Origin: JANWVO01 sp037446555
GTDB lineage: Bacteria > Acidobacteriota > Terriglobia > Bryobacterales > Bryobacteraceae
Assembly: GCA_037446555.1 (NCBI GenBank)
Contig: JBBIIK010000005.1
Coordinates: 1-64,000, forward strand
Direction: 5' to 3'
Length of the DNA: 64,000 bases
Below, piece by piece: positions 35,649 through 44,477 of the stretch; the first letter of the stretch is position 1, and each line of letters opens with the position of its first letter. The translations under genes were made by a program, and so were the position numbers. The notes under the pieces were generated by a model that did not search any database, was not told the DNA's origin, and was given only the letters and a program-made list of their open reading frames with translations.

Positions 35649-36215
35649 TCAGGCTGTCGTCACGCGCTCCTGGTAGGTCCCTTCGGACGTGTTCACGCGG
35701 ATCACGTCGCCCTCGTTGACAAACTGCGGCACCGTCACCACCAGTCCCGATTCCAGCTTCGCCGGCTTGCCCACGTTGGACACGCTGGCGCCCTTCAGTC
35801 CCGGCTCCGTTTCCACAACTTTCAGATCCACGGTCGGCGGCAGCTCCACGCTGATCGGCTTGCCCTCATAGAACTCGACATGCACCTTGAGGTTCGGCAC
35901 CAGATACTGCGTCCCCTCGCCGAGTTCCTCCTTGGTCAGGTGGATCTGCTCGAAGTTCTCCGTGTTCATGAAGTAGAAGTACTCGCCGTCGTCGTACATG
36001 TACTCCATTTCCACTTCCTCGAGCACTGCTTTCTCCACGCGGTCTTCCGATGAGAAGCGGTGCTCGATCATCGCGCCGCTGCGCAGGTTGCGCATTTTGG
36101 CCTGGACAAAGCCGCGCAAATTGCCCGGCGTGCGGTGGAAGGTGGAAAACACCGAGTGAAGTTCGCTGTTGAACTTGATGACCATCCCCGGGCGCAGTTG
36201 GGTCGCCTGGATCAT
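35649..36215 (-). CDS. efp: Elongation factor P
   Basis: 188 aa, the normal length with three beta-barrel domains. MIQATQLRPGMVIKF, KMRNLRSGAMIEHRF and the C-terminal signature VPQFVNEGDVIRVNTSEGTYQ (as a pattern from about residue 160) are diagnostic. EF-P rescues ribosomes stalled at polyproline. The domain I tip reads P-G-N32-L33-R34-G-F rather than P-G-K-G, so the lysine modified by EpmA in E. coli is absent. AAGGAG lies 11 bases before the ATG. Confidence 0.95.
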   Translation of the reverse strand: MIQATQLRPGMVIKFNSELHSVFSTFHRTPGNLRGFVQAKMRNLRSGAMIEHRFSSEDRVEKAVLEEVEMEYMYDDGEYFYFMNTENFEQIHLTKEELGEGTQYLVPNLKVHVEFYEGKPISVELPPTVDLKVVETEPGLKGASVSNVGKPAKLESGLVVTVPQFVNEGDVIRVNTSEGTYQERVTTA

Positions 36216-36311
36216 GCAGAGTGAAGCTCCTTGCTGTAGGCTGAAACTATCAGTTTAGCGAATTTCCCGACCCCGCGCCTCCGGCCCGCATCCATATAGC
36301 TGGAGCCGTTT

Positions 36312-36956
36312 TTGAAGAGCCTTTGCCTCATGGTTGTTCTCGCGCTGCCGCTGGCCGGGCAGAGCGAGCCGGCTGCAGTCGAACCGGCCGGAGACAGGCC
36401 GGCACCCCGCGCCTGGGGCCGCTATTTCAACACTGTGGACCGTTCAGACTGGCGTCCGCTGGAAGGCAAAGAGCGCTGGAACATATACTGGCGCGCCACC
36501 TACGCCTCTCCGGGCACCTTTTTCCGGGCTGCCGGACCCGCTCTGGGCGACCATCTGAACAACCGGCCAGAGACCTGGCCCCAAGGCACGGAAGGCTACT
36601 CGCGCCGCTTCGCCAACCGCTTCGCGCGCTTCGCCCTGCAAGATTCCATGTCACACGCCTCCTCGGCGGCGCTCGGCTACGAAGTTCGCTATGTCCGCTG
36701 CGGTTGCACCGGATTCTTCCCCCGCTTCGGGCACGCGCTGTTGTGGAACTTCCTGACGCTGGACCGCAACGGCAGCACCGTTCTCAACACTCCCCGCATC
36801 GGCTCGGCGTTCGCGGCTGAATTCATCGGCAACGCGTGGATGCCCGCCGGCTACCGCACGAGGGCGGAGGCGTTCCGCGGCGTCGGCATCCAGCTCGGCG
36901 TCTGGGCGCTGTTCAACACGATCCGCGAGTTTGCCCCGCGCGGCAAGGGCCGCTGA
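36312..36956 (+). CDS. Secreted protein of unknown function
   Basis: 214 aa, TTG start with GGAG six bases upstream. The signal peptide (KSLCLMVVLALPLAGQ) ends near residue 17. The mature part contains WGRYFNTVDRSDWRPL, GYSRRFANRFARFALQDSM, EVRYVRCGCTGFFPRFGHAL and ends in a hydrophobic segment (FRGVGIQLGVWALFNTIREF). The composition suggests an envelope-associated protein, but I recognise no family. Confidence 0.7.
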   Translation: MKSLCLMVVLALPLAGQSEPAAVEPAGDRPAPRAWGRYFNTVDRSDWRPLEGKERWNIYWRATYASPGTFFRAAGPALGDHLNNRPETWPQGTEGYSRRFANRFARFALQDSMSHASSAALGYEVRYVRCGCTGFFPRFGHALLWNFLTLDRNGSTVLNTPRIGSAFAAEFIGNAWMPAGYRTRAEAFRGVGIQLGVWALFNTIREFAPRGKGR

Positions 36957-36968
36957 GCGACAGCAGCT

Positions 36969-37415
36969 TTATTCCTTCACGCGCACTTCTACAGGGATTC
37001 CCTCTCGCACACTCTGCGTGACGACGCAGAAATCCTCGAATAACTCGAGGCAACGCGCGGCCTTTTCCCGCTCTCCCGGGGCGAAACGCGGATCGATTTC
37101 CACTTCGACGCCGGCAATGCGGAGGCGTCCGCGCTCATTGCGCCCCAGCTTCACGTGCACGCGCGTCTCGGCCGGCCCCATCTCGACGCGCGCCTTGCGC
37201 GTGCAGAACAGCAGGCTGGCTGTGAGGCAGTTGCCAATGGCGGCGGCCAGCACGCGGGACGCGTTGGGGGCGGAATCGCGGCCGAGCGGTTCAGGCTCGT
37301 CCATTCTGAGCGGCGAATGCTGCTCCTTGTCAAACCGCACCTCGAACTCGAAATCCTCGAGTTGCTTCATCGAAATGGTGAATTCGTGGACCGTCTCGAG
37401 AGGCTGCTTTTCCAT
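36969..37415 (-). CDS. OsmC/Ohr-family protein
   Basis: 148 aa from the ATG at 37415 (AAGGAG upstream); the longer frame lacks similarity. The OsmC fold is indicated by the reactive Cys pair C63 (AAIGNCLTASLL) and C130 (LFEDFCVVTQSVREGIPV), with an extra C71. Such proteins reduce organic hydroperoxides. The cysteine-spacing fits OsmC/YhfA-like members better than Ohr. It is convergent with the 36312 gene and divergent from the acyltransferase. Confidence 0.87.
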   Translation of the reverse strand: MEKQPLETVHEFTISMKQLEDFEFEVRFDKEQHSPLRMDEPEPLGRDSAPNASRVLAAAIGNCLTASLLFCTRKARVEMGPAETRVHVKLGRNERGRLRIAGVEVEIDPRFAPGEREKAARCLELFEDFCVVTQSVREGIPVEVRVKE

Positions 37416-37515
37416 CTGCGCTCCTTGCCTTGCCAGCATAGCGCGCCGGAAGGATTCAACCAATCGACACGTCCCGTTCACGATGTTTTGAAACCTTCCC
37501 GGCCACACTGTAGGT

Positions 37516-39288
37516 GTGAGACTGGAAAGTTTGATTCGCACTGCAGCCTCCGCGCGCCCTCCCCTGGCGTTCCCACTGGCCCGGCCGGGCCAGCCCATTC
37601 TGAATGCCGCCTCGGAGGTCGTTTGCAGAAAGCTCCGCGAACTGGCCAGACAAGCCGGCGGGGAGCCGGGCGCAAATGCTTTCGAGAAGGTGCTCCGGGC
37701 CCTGGGGGTGTCCATCGAGATCCCTCCGGGCGAGCTGGAGCGCATCCCCGCCTCCGGGCCGCTCGTGGTCGTGGCCAATCATCCGACCGGGCTGCTGGAT
37801 GGAGCGGTCGCGGCCGCTGTCGTCCTCACCGTACGGCCGGACGTCCGGGTTCTGGTGAACCATCTGCTGCCGTCCGATCCCGGCTTCGAGCCTTACCTGA
37901 TCAGGGTGGATCCGTACGCTGGGAGAGGCAGCGTCCGGCGCAATCTGCCAGCCATGCGCGCGGCCCTGGATTGGCTGCGGAGGGGCCACGCCCTCGTCGT
38001 GTTCCCCGCCGGCGATGTCTCCCGCCTGGACTGGAAGCAGCGGGCTGTTGCCGATCCGGAGTGGGGCCCCTCGACTGCGCGCCTGGTCCGGGCTGCCCGC
38101 GCCGCGGCCTTGCCATTCCACATCGGCGCGGCCAACAGCGCCGCGTTTCATGTCCTCGGCGCGGTTCACCCTCGTTTGCGGACGTTGCGCCTCCCTTTCG
38201 AGCTGCTGAACAAACGCGGGGCGCGGGTGCAAGTGCGGATCGGCATGCCGGTTTCGTGGCGCAAGCTCTCGTCTTTCGACGACCGCGCGCTGATCACGCA
38301 TCTTCAGGCCAGAAACAGCCTTCTCGGCAGATGCACGGCCCCTCCGCCGCCAGGGCACACCGGCGACAAGCACGAAAGCCGGCCGCCGTCCCGCCGCGAC
38401 CTGCTCGAGCGGTCCCTCGAGCGGCTTTGCCTCGTCGAAAACGCTGAATGGGCTGTCGCCCTTTTTCGCGGCGAAGAGGACCCCGAGCTGCTCGAAGAAA
38501 TCGGGAGGGCCCGGGAGATCAGCTTCCGGGCGGCAGGCGAGGGAGTTGGCCGGGAAATCGACGTCGACCGGTTCGATCCCCACTACGAGCAGCTCGTGCT
38601 GTGGAACATGAAAGACGGCGCCATCGCGGGCGGCTACCGCATCGGTCCGACAACCTCCATCCTGCCGGCCCATGGCCCTGCAGGCATGTACACATCCACC
38701 CTGTTCCGCTATCAGCCGGGCTTCTTCCGACGGCTGGGTCCGGCAGCCGAACTGGGGCGGTCCTTCGTGAGTCCGGCCTACCAGAAGCAGTACATGGCAT
38801 TGTTGACGCTCTGGCAAGCAATCGGCGCATGGGTCTGCCGTCACCCCGAGGTCCGTTACCTGTTCGGTCCGGTGAGCATCAGCCAGAGCTATCAGCCGGT
38901 CTCGCGGATGCTGATGGCCATCGCTCTGCAAGCAACGGCGGGCGACCCGGAGCTGGCACGCCTCGTCCGGCCGCGCCGCCCACTGCGCGCCCCCGGCGCC
39001 GCAGCCATCCGGCGCGAGTGGCAGCGCCTGCGCCTGAACGAAGCCGAGCAGCTCTCCGAATTGGTCGCCTCCATCGAGCCGGACGGCAAAGGGCTCCCCG
39101 TCCTGCTACGACAGTATTTGCGGCTGGGGGGACGCCTGCTGGCCTTCAGCGTGGATCCCGAATTCTCTGGCGTGCTTGACGGACTGATTCTGGTCGACCT
39201 GCTCCGCACGGAGCGGGAGCAGCTCGAGCGCTATCTCACTTCCGAGGGCGCGCGCGCTTACTTGCAGCGCTGGAAGCCTGCAGCCTGA
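37516..39288 (+). CDS. Fused acyltransferase: PlsC-like plus GNAT-like (OlsF-type)
   Basis: 590 aa, GTG start without a clear Shine-Dalgarno. The N-terminal half (~70-275) is a lysophospholipid-acyltransferase-like domain with H89-P-T-G-L-L-D95 and a VVFPAGD motif. The C-terminal half (~300-590) resembles the ornithine-acyl-ACP N-acyltransferase/hemolysin group: VENAEWAVALFRGEEDP, GGYRIGPT, ELGRSFVSPAYQ and YLFGPVSIS. This order matches bifunctional ornithine-lipid synthases (OlsF) and would make an aminoacyl lipid in two steps. The amino-acid substrate cannot be told from sequence. Confidence 0.75.
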   Translation: MRLESLIRTAASARPPLAFPLARPGQPILNAASEVVCRKLRELARQAGGEPGANAFEKVLRALGVSIEIPPGELERIPASGPLVVVANHPTGLLDGAVAAAVVLTVRPDVRVLVNHLLPSDPGFEPYLIRVDPYAGRGSVRRNLPAMRAALDWLRRGHALVVFPAGDVSRLDWKQRAVADPEWGPSTARLVRAARAAALPFHIGAANSAAFHVLGAVHPRLRTLRLPFELLNKRGARVQVRIGMPVSWRKLSSFDDRALITHLQARNSLLGRCTAPPPPGHTGDKHESRPPSRRDLLERSLERLCLVENAEWAVALFRGEEDPELLEEIGRAREISFRAAGEGVGREIDVDRFDPHYEQLVLWNMKDGAIAGGYRIGPTTSILPAHGPAGMYTSTLFRYQPGFFRRLGPAAELGRSFVSPAYQKQYMALLTLWQAIGAWVCRHPEVRYLFGPVSISQSYQPVSRMLMAIALQATAGDPELARLVRPRRPLRAPGAAAIRREWQRLRLNEAEQLSELVASIEPDGKGLPVLLRQYLRLGGRLLAFSVDPEFSGVLDGLILVDLLRTEREQLERYLTSEGARAYLQRWKPAA

Positions 39289-39295
39289 AGAGGCG

Positions 39296-42200
39296 CTAAC
39301 GCCGGACGCTCACCAAAGGCGTCGAGCGGAACGTCGTGGAGCCGGCCGTCATATTGTTGCTGGCCATGCTGCGAAAGATCACGGCGAAGCCGTAGCTGCC
39401 ATCCGCGGCCACTTGGGGCACACGAATCCGCACGCGCCAGACTCCCGGCTCATCCGGATCGAGAGCGGCGGAGAGAACTTGCGCCTGAATCGCTCCTTGC
39501 GGGGGCAACAGGAACGCGAGCACCTCTCCCAAAGGCAGTTCGCTCCCGGGCGCCTCCCCGTCTTCCGGCATCCCGTCTACGGGGCCGGAACCGGTCAGAT
39601 AAACCGTCAGCTCCTGGCCCACAGTGGCGGGGTTGGAAGCGCTGTTCGGGGCGCCATTCTGATTCACGGCGCGCGCCTGCCCGGAAGCCGCCGGATTTGT
39701 GCCGGCGAACAGCACTGCCGGAGAGGCATGAAACATCTGGATATAGGCGTGCGCGAGGATCTCGCCCGTGGCGGCGCGGCGAACCAGAAACTCCGCGGCG
39801 CCGGAGATCGGGGCGTCCTTGGGAACGATCATGCGGATCGTTCCCCCATCGATGCTCAGCAGCGGCGCGGGGATGCCCTCCACCAGCACTTCAATCCCGG
39901 CGAGCTCTTTCGGCAAGGGGGCGGCACCGGCCTCGGCGCGCTCTTCCACAAAGCGGACGCCGGTCGCCTCCAGTTGCACGATAGTCGCCGGCGCCACGCG
40001 CGGGAATCCGCTGGCGCCGTTCAGTACAACGTGCAGCGGGTAGTGCATCGTGATGCGGTGCGCCGCATCGGCTACCATAAGCGCGCCGCTCCTCGTCGGC
40101 AGGAGGGATCTCGGGCCGTACGTTTGGAAGGCGTAATTCCACTGCGAGTCTCCGGTGATCGCCAGTGTTTCATAGGCCGGATAGCGCAACACGCGGTTGC
40201 CGGCACCGTCGGCGGCCCACACGTCGCCGGAACCGTTCTGAATGGCCAGCCCGATAGGCGTCACATTGCGGTTGTTCGAGGCAAGGTTGAGCGCCAGCGC
40301 CGGCGCGCTTCCATCGGTCAGGAATTCAGCGCGGTCAAACACCAGCAGGCGCCGGTTGCTGGAATCAGCGACGTAGATCCTGTCCTGCGCATCCACGGCC
40401 ACGCTGAGCGGCAAGTTCATTTGGTTCAACTCGCCGCCCGCGGTGGCTGTTTCTCCATCGGCTTGTCCGAGCACGAGCGAGGCTGGCTTGCCGTTTTCGA
40501 AAGGCCCTTCAAACACGAGCACCCGGTGATGCGCCAAGTCGGCAGCTGCCACTTTCCCGCTGGCAGTGATCGCGATGCCGACCGGTCGGAACAGGCGGTC
40601 CCGCTTGGGCTCGCCTTCAGGGCGCGTTTCGAAGTCCGGCTGCCCCAGAACCACATCCGCTTCCTGATGATTCTCCCACCTGTCGAAAGGACGCGGGAAG
40701 CGCATCAGCCTGCCATTGCCGGTATCCGCCACCCAGACGTTGCCCTCCGCATCCACGGCCACCGACGAGGGTAAGAATAGCCCAGTGCGGGTCGGCTGCG
40801 ACGGGTTATTGAACGGGGAGTTCACAAGGCTCCGGCTCTGCCCGACCTGCCCCAGGACGAGATCGGCCACCGCTCCCGACTGGAACTGTCGCGCGTCCCA
40901 AAATGCGAGCACGCGATTGTTGCCCGTGTCGGCGATGTAGAGGTGCGGAGGCTCGTCCGGGCTATCCGGATAGTGGATTGCCATGGCAGGCCCCAGGCTG
41001 AGCGGCAATTGCTGGTTGCCAGCCGCCAGCGTCAGCGTGCCGCCGCTCAGTTCGCGTCCTTCGATCAGGTTTGGCGAACGCAGCGCAAACTCCATCTGCC
41101 CCAACACGAACTCGGCCGGCTGCGGCAAGTGGTTTTCGGCGTCATAGGGATGGACGAGGAGCCGGTGGTTGCCTTGGTCGACGACAAACATGCGGCCCGC
41201 GGCGAACACTCCTGCCACGGGGCGCTGGAAGGACTCCGCCGTCGGTTCGGCGAATTCCCAGCGGTTGGCCGTGCTGCTGTGAAAGCTGTCCTGCCCAAAC
41301 ACAGCCGACGTCCTGGCCGACACCTGCCCTTCAGCAGGGTCCTCGGGCGGCCACGTGGCCACAGGCTCAAAGCGCACAATGCGGTGGTTGTATGTGTCGG
41401 CGACATAGAGATGGTCGCCTTCGCACCACAGTCCCTGCGGACCGCCGGTGAAAACAGGAGTGGAGCCGGCGCTCAGCCGGAAGCCGAAGGTGTAGTCATT
41501 CACGTCCGGCAAGGGTTCGGCGCCGGGACGCTCGATGTAAATGCCCAGAATCCGCGCCGCCGCCTTGCCGTTTTCAAACGGCGGCTGCCAGACCAGTACT
41601 CGCGCCAGGTCGTCTGAATAAAACAGGTTGCCCTGCGAGTCGAAGGCGATCGGTCCGCCGAAACGAATGCTGTCGCGGCGCAGCCGGTCTCCCCGCGCAG
41701 GATCCGCACGCCCGGGATTGGCGGTGGCCGTGTTGAAATCCGCCTGCCCGAGCACCAGGTCCGCTGCGATCTCCTCTCCTCCCTCTTCCGTGTTCGATGG
41801 ACCCCGTACGGCTCCTGCCGGATAACGCAGGATGCGGTGGTTGCCCGAGTCGCTGAACCAGAGGTTGCCTTCGGCGTCGAAGGTCAGGGAGGCATTCTGC
41901 ACGCCTCCGATGCTGGAGGCGTTCGTCTTGATCGACGAAGCCGTCGGCGGCGCGGATGCGGAGCTGCTCCGGTTGGCCAGGTTGCTTTTCAGGTCGAGCT
42001 GGCCGATCACGAGGTCGGCGCGGATGAGCTCGCCCTCAGGTTGCTCGAAGGGCCTTGGGAAGCGGAGGATCCGGTTGTTGCCGGCGTCGGCGACGAACAG
42101 GTTGCCTTCTGCATCCACGGCCACCGAGGTCGGGGCCCAAAGCGCGCTCGTGAAACCCTGCGCTGCCGTGATATTGAGCGGGGCGCTCGTATCGAAGCTT

Positions 42201-42523
42201 CTTTGCCCGATCACGAGGTCCGCGGGCCTTGCCATCTGGGCCAGAGTCGCGTCACGCCATGCCAGCACCCGGTGGTTGCCCGTGTCGGCGACATATAGGA
42301 CGGGGGGATCGGCGCTCGTGTCCACGGCTACGCTGTTGGGCCGGAACAGGCTGCGCGCCTCGGCCAAATTCGGCGCGATGGTGAGCGGGGAGGCCAGCTC
42401 GGCCAAACTGCGCGGCGCCCCCGGCTGTCCGAACACCCTGGCAGGCAAAGGATTCAAGGTCTGCCCTGCCGCGGCGCTTGCAGCCGCCGCCAAACAAAAG
42501 ACCGTGCCCCAGGCTTTTCTCAT
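39296..42523 (-). CDS. Secreted NHL-repeat protein with Solibacter-type C-terminal domain
   Basis: 1075 aa with a signal peptide (1-20, ASAAAGQT) and AAGGAGG upstream. About ten or more beta-propeller repeats carry variants of VADTGNNRVL..(F/W) and LVLGQ..F (residues ~50-830), probably one or two propellers. The last ~220 residues contain VNQNGAPNSASNPATVGQ and VYLTGSGPVDG, the pattern of the TIGR03437 domain I associate with Solibacter. Likely exported and involved in binding or scaffolding; no catalytic residues are evident. Confidence 0.87.
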   Translation of the reverse strand: MRKAWGTVFCLAAAASAAAGQTLNPLPARVFGQPGAPRSLAELASPLTIAPNLAEARSLFRPNSVAVDTSADPPVLYVADTGNHRVLAWRDATLAQMARPADLVIGQRSFDTSAPLNITAAQGFTSALWAPTSVAVDAEGNLFVADAGNNRILRFPRPFEQPEGELIRADLVIGQLDLKSNLANRSSSASAPPTASSIKTNASSIGGVQNASLTFDAEGNLWFSDSGNHRILRYPAGAVRGPSNTEEGGEEIAADLVLGQADFNTATANPGRADPARGDRLRRDSIRFGGPIAFDSQGNLFYSDDLARVLVWQPPFENGKAAARILGIYIERPGAEPLPDVNDYTFGFRLSAGSTPVFTGGPQGLWCEGDHLYVADTYNHRIVRFEPVATWPPEDPAEGQVSARTSAVFGQDSFHSSTANRWEFAEPTAESFQRPVAGVFAAGRMFVVDQGNHRLLVHPYDAENHLPQPAEFVLGQMEFALRSPNLIEGRELSGGTLTLAAGNQQLPLSLGPAMAIHYPDSPDEPPHLYIADTGNNRVLAFWDARQFQSGAVADLVLGQVGQSRSLVNSPFNNPSQPTRTGLFLPSSVAVDAEGNVWVADTGNGRLMRFPRPFDRWENHQEADVVLGQPDFETRPEGEPKRDRLFRPVGIAITASGKVAAADLAHHRVLVFEGPFENGKPASLVLGQADGETATAGGELNQMNLPLSVAVDAQDRIYVADSSNRRLLVFDRAEFLTDGSAPALALNLASNNRNVTPIGLAIQNGSGDVWAADGAGNRVLRYPAYETLAITGDSQWNYAFQTYGPRSLLPTRSGALMVADAAHRITMHYPLHVVLNGASGFPRVAPATIVQLEATGVRFVEERAEAGAAPLPKELAGIEVLVEGIPAPLLSIDGGTIRMIVPKDAPISGAAEFLVRRAATGEILAHAYIQMFHASPAVLFAGTNPAASGQARAVNQNGAPNSASNPATVGQELTVYLTGSGPVDGMPEDGEAPGSELPLGEVLAFLLPPQGAIQAQVLSAALDPDEPGVWRVRIRVPQVAADGSYGFAVIFRSMASNNMTAGSTTFRSTPLVSVRR

Positions 42524-42622
42524 TGCGGCGCGGCTCCTCCTTGTTCGATCGCCCTTCCATTATGACGCCATTCCCCGTTTATCAACAAGAACTTCCGGTT
42601 CATCAAGGCCAGTACCATCGGA

Positions 42623-43468
42623 ATGGTAAACTCGTACTTGAGCCCCACCCGGACCAACGCCGAAAGGTCGCGCATTTGCGCCGTCAGCTATTTGAACACG
42701 GCGCCGCTGGTCTGGGGTCTGCTCCACGGTCCGCAACGAGGCGCTGCGGATCTGTCCTTCGCGGTCCCTTCGGAATGCGCGCGCCGCGTCGTGGAAGGCG
42801 AGGCCGATCTGGGCATCGTGCCCGTGGTGGAGATGGACCGCCGCGGCCTTCAGCCCTTCTCGGAGCTCTGCATTGCTTGCCGTGGCGAGGTGCGGAGTAT
42901 TCTGCTGTTTGCGCGCCGTCCGTGGCCGGAAGTGCAGACTCTGGCCGCGGACACCGGATCGCGCACTTCGGTGGAACTCGCCCGGATCATTCTGAAGGAT
43001 AGGTTCCACTCCCGCCCGCGCGTGCACGCCGCGCCTCCGCACCTGGGCCGAATGCTCGAAGAGGCCGACGCCGCGCTGCTCATCGGAGACGCCGCGTTGG
43101 CGGTGAATCCGCACACATCCGGTATACCCTGGCTCGACCTGGGGCAGGAGTGGCTCGAACTCACTGGGCTGCCCATGGTCTTCGCGGTGTGGGCCGGCCG
43201 CCCACGCCCAGCCCTGGACGGAGTCACCGCTATTCTGGAGGGATCGTTTTCTTACGGCCAGAACAACCTGGACGCTATCATTGAGAGCGAGGCTCGATCG
43301 AGGGGCTTTTCCGCCGAACTGGTGGCGCGGTACTTCGAACGCAACGTCACCTTCCGCCTGGGGGCGCAGGAGCGCGCCGGCCTGGAGGCGTTCCTCGCCG
43401 CGACCCGCGCCCTCAACGGCGCGCCCGGAGCCGAGGTGCATGCGCATGACGCAGAAAGAAGCCGTTGA
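42623..43468 (+). CDS. mqnA: Chorismate dehydratase MqnA (futalosine menaquinone pathway)
   Basis: 281 aa. First step of the futalosine route: chorismate to 3-enolpyruvyl-benzoate. The periplasmic-binding-protein-like fold shows ICAVSYLNTAPLVWGL, VPSECARRVVEGEADLGIVPVVE, LLIGDAAL and LTGLPMVFAVWAGRP. The N-terminal ~18 residues before ICAVSYLN are not typical and there is no good ribosome-binding site at this ATG, so translation may start slightly later. It overlaps mqnC. Confidence 0.92.
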   Translation: MVNSYLSPTRTNAERSRICAVSYLNTAPLVWGLLHGPQRGAADLSFAVPSECARRVVEGEADLGIVPVVEMDRRGLQPFSELCIACRGEVRSILLFARRPWPEVQTLAADTGSRTSVELARIILKDRFHSRPRVHAAPPHLGRMLEEADAALLIGDAALAVNPHTSGIPWLDLGQEWLELTGLPMVFAVWAGRPRPALDGVTAILEGSFSYGQNNLDAIIESEARSRGFSAELVARYFERNVTFRLGAQERAGLEAFLAATRALNGAPGAEVHAHDAERSR

Positions 43469-44477
43469 CCTTTTCCGTAGCGACGACTTGATCGGCATCG
43501 GCATGGCGGCAGACGCCGTCCGCCGGCGGCTCCACCCGGAGGGAGTTGTCTCCTACATCATCGACCGCAACATCAACTACACCAACTTCTGCACCGAGTA
43601 TTGCAGCTTCTGCGCCTTTTACCGCCCCATGGGGCACGCCGAAGGGTATGTTCTCGACACGGAATCCATCTGCGCCAAGATCCAGGAGACCATCGATCTA
43701 GGCGGCACCGGCGTGTTGATGCAGGGCGGGCTGAACCCGGATCTGAAGATCGAGTGGTACGAGCAACTGCTGCGCGCCATCAAAGGCCGCTTCCCGCGGA
43801 TCTGGCTGCATTGCTTCTCTGCGCCCGAGATCTGGTGCATCGCCGAAACCAGCGGGCTCGCGATTCGAGACACCATCGCGCGGCTCCGTGACGCGGGGCT
43901 GGACTCGATCCCCGGTGGCGGCGCCGAGATCCTTCACGACGACGTGCGCCACCGTATCTCCCGGCTCAAGTGCACCTCGCAGGAGTGGATCGACGTCCAT
44001 CTGACGGCTCACCGTCTCGGCATGAACACCACCGCCACGATGATGTTCGGCTGCGGCGAGACCATCGAGCAGCGCGTCCATCATCTGGAAGTGATCCGCC
44101 GGATCCAGGAAGAAACCGGCGGCTTCACCGCGTTCATTCCCTGGTCTTTCCAGCGTGAAAATACCTCTCTCGGCCGTTTTGTGAAAGAGGAAGCCACCGG
44201 GGTCGAGTATCTGAAGACGCTGGCCATTTCGCGCCTTTATCTGGAAGACGTGCCCAACATCCAGTCGTCGTGGGTGACCCAGGGACTGAAAGTCTGCCAG
44301 GTGGGGCTCCGCTTCGGCGGCAACGACGTCGGCTCCATCATGATCGAGGAAAACGTCGTCAGCGCCGCCGGCGCGCGCAACCGCGCCTCCGAAGAGGAGC
44401 TGCGGCGCATCATCCGGGACGCCGGCTTCGTCCCGAAACAGCGCGACACGCTGTATCGAACCTACTTTCTCAACTGA
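43440..44477 (+). CDS. mqnC: Cyclic dehypoxanthinyl futalosine synthase MqnC
   Basis: About 345 aa; starts at 43440 or at the Met two codons later (43446, GAGG nine bases upstream). Radical SAM enzyme that cyclises dehypoxanthinylfutalosine. The cluster motif C51-x3-C55-x2-C58 lies in NFCTEYCSFCAF. Further family motifs are MQGGLNPDLKIEWYEQL, SIPGGGAEIL and FIPWSFQ. It overlaps mqnA by about 23-29 bases. The other pathway genes (mqnB, mqnD) are not in the window. Its last 16 bases overlap the convergent hydrolase gene. Confidence 0.96.
   Translation: MRMTQKEAVDLFRSDDLIGIGMAADAVRRRLHPEGVVSYIIDRNINYTNFCTEYCSFCAFYRPMGHAEGYVLDTESICAKIQETIDLGGTGVLMQGGLNPDLKIEWYEQLLRAIKGRFPRIWLHCFSAPEIWCIAETSGLAIRDTIARLRDAGLDSIPGGGAEILHDDVRHRISRLKCTSQEWIDVHLTAHRLGMNTTATMMFGCGETIEQRVHHLEVIRRIQEETGGFTAFIPWSFQRENTSLGRFVKEEATGVEYLKTLAISRLYLEDVPNIQSSWVTQGLKVCQVGLRFGGNDVGSIMIEENVVSAAGARNRASEEELRRIIRDAGFVPKQRDTLYRTYFLN

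Noticed and set aside
37416..37515. TTGAAA near 37487 as promoter of the fused acyltransferase
   Set aside because: The matching -10 would fall on the start codon; start choice and promoter cannot both be right, so I do not list it.
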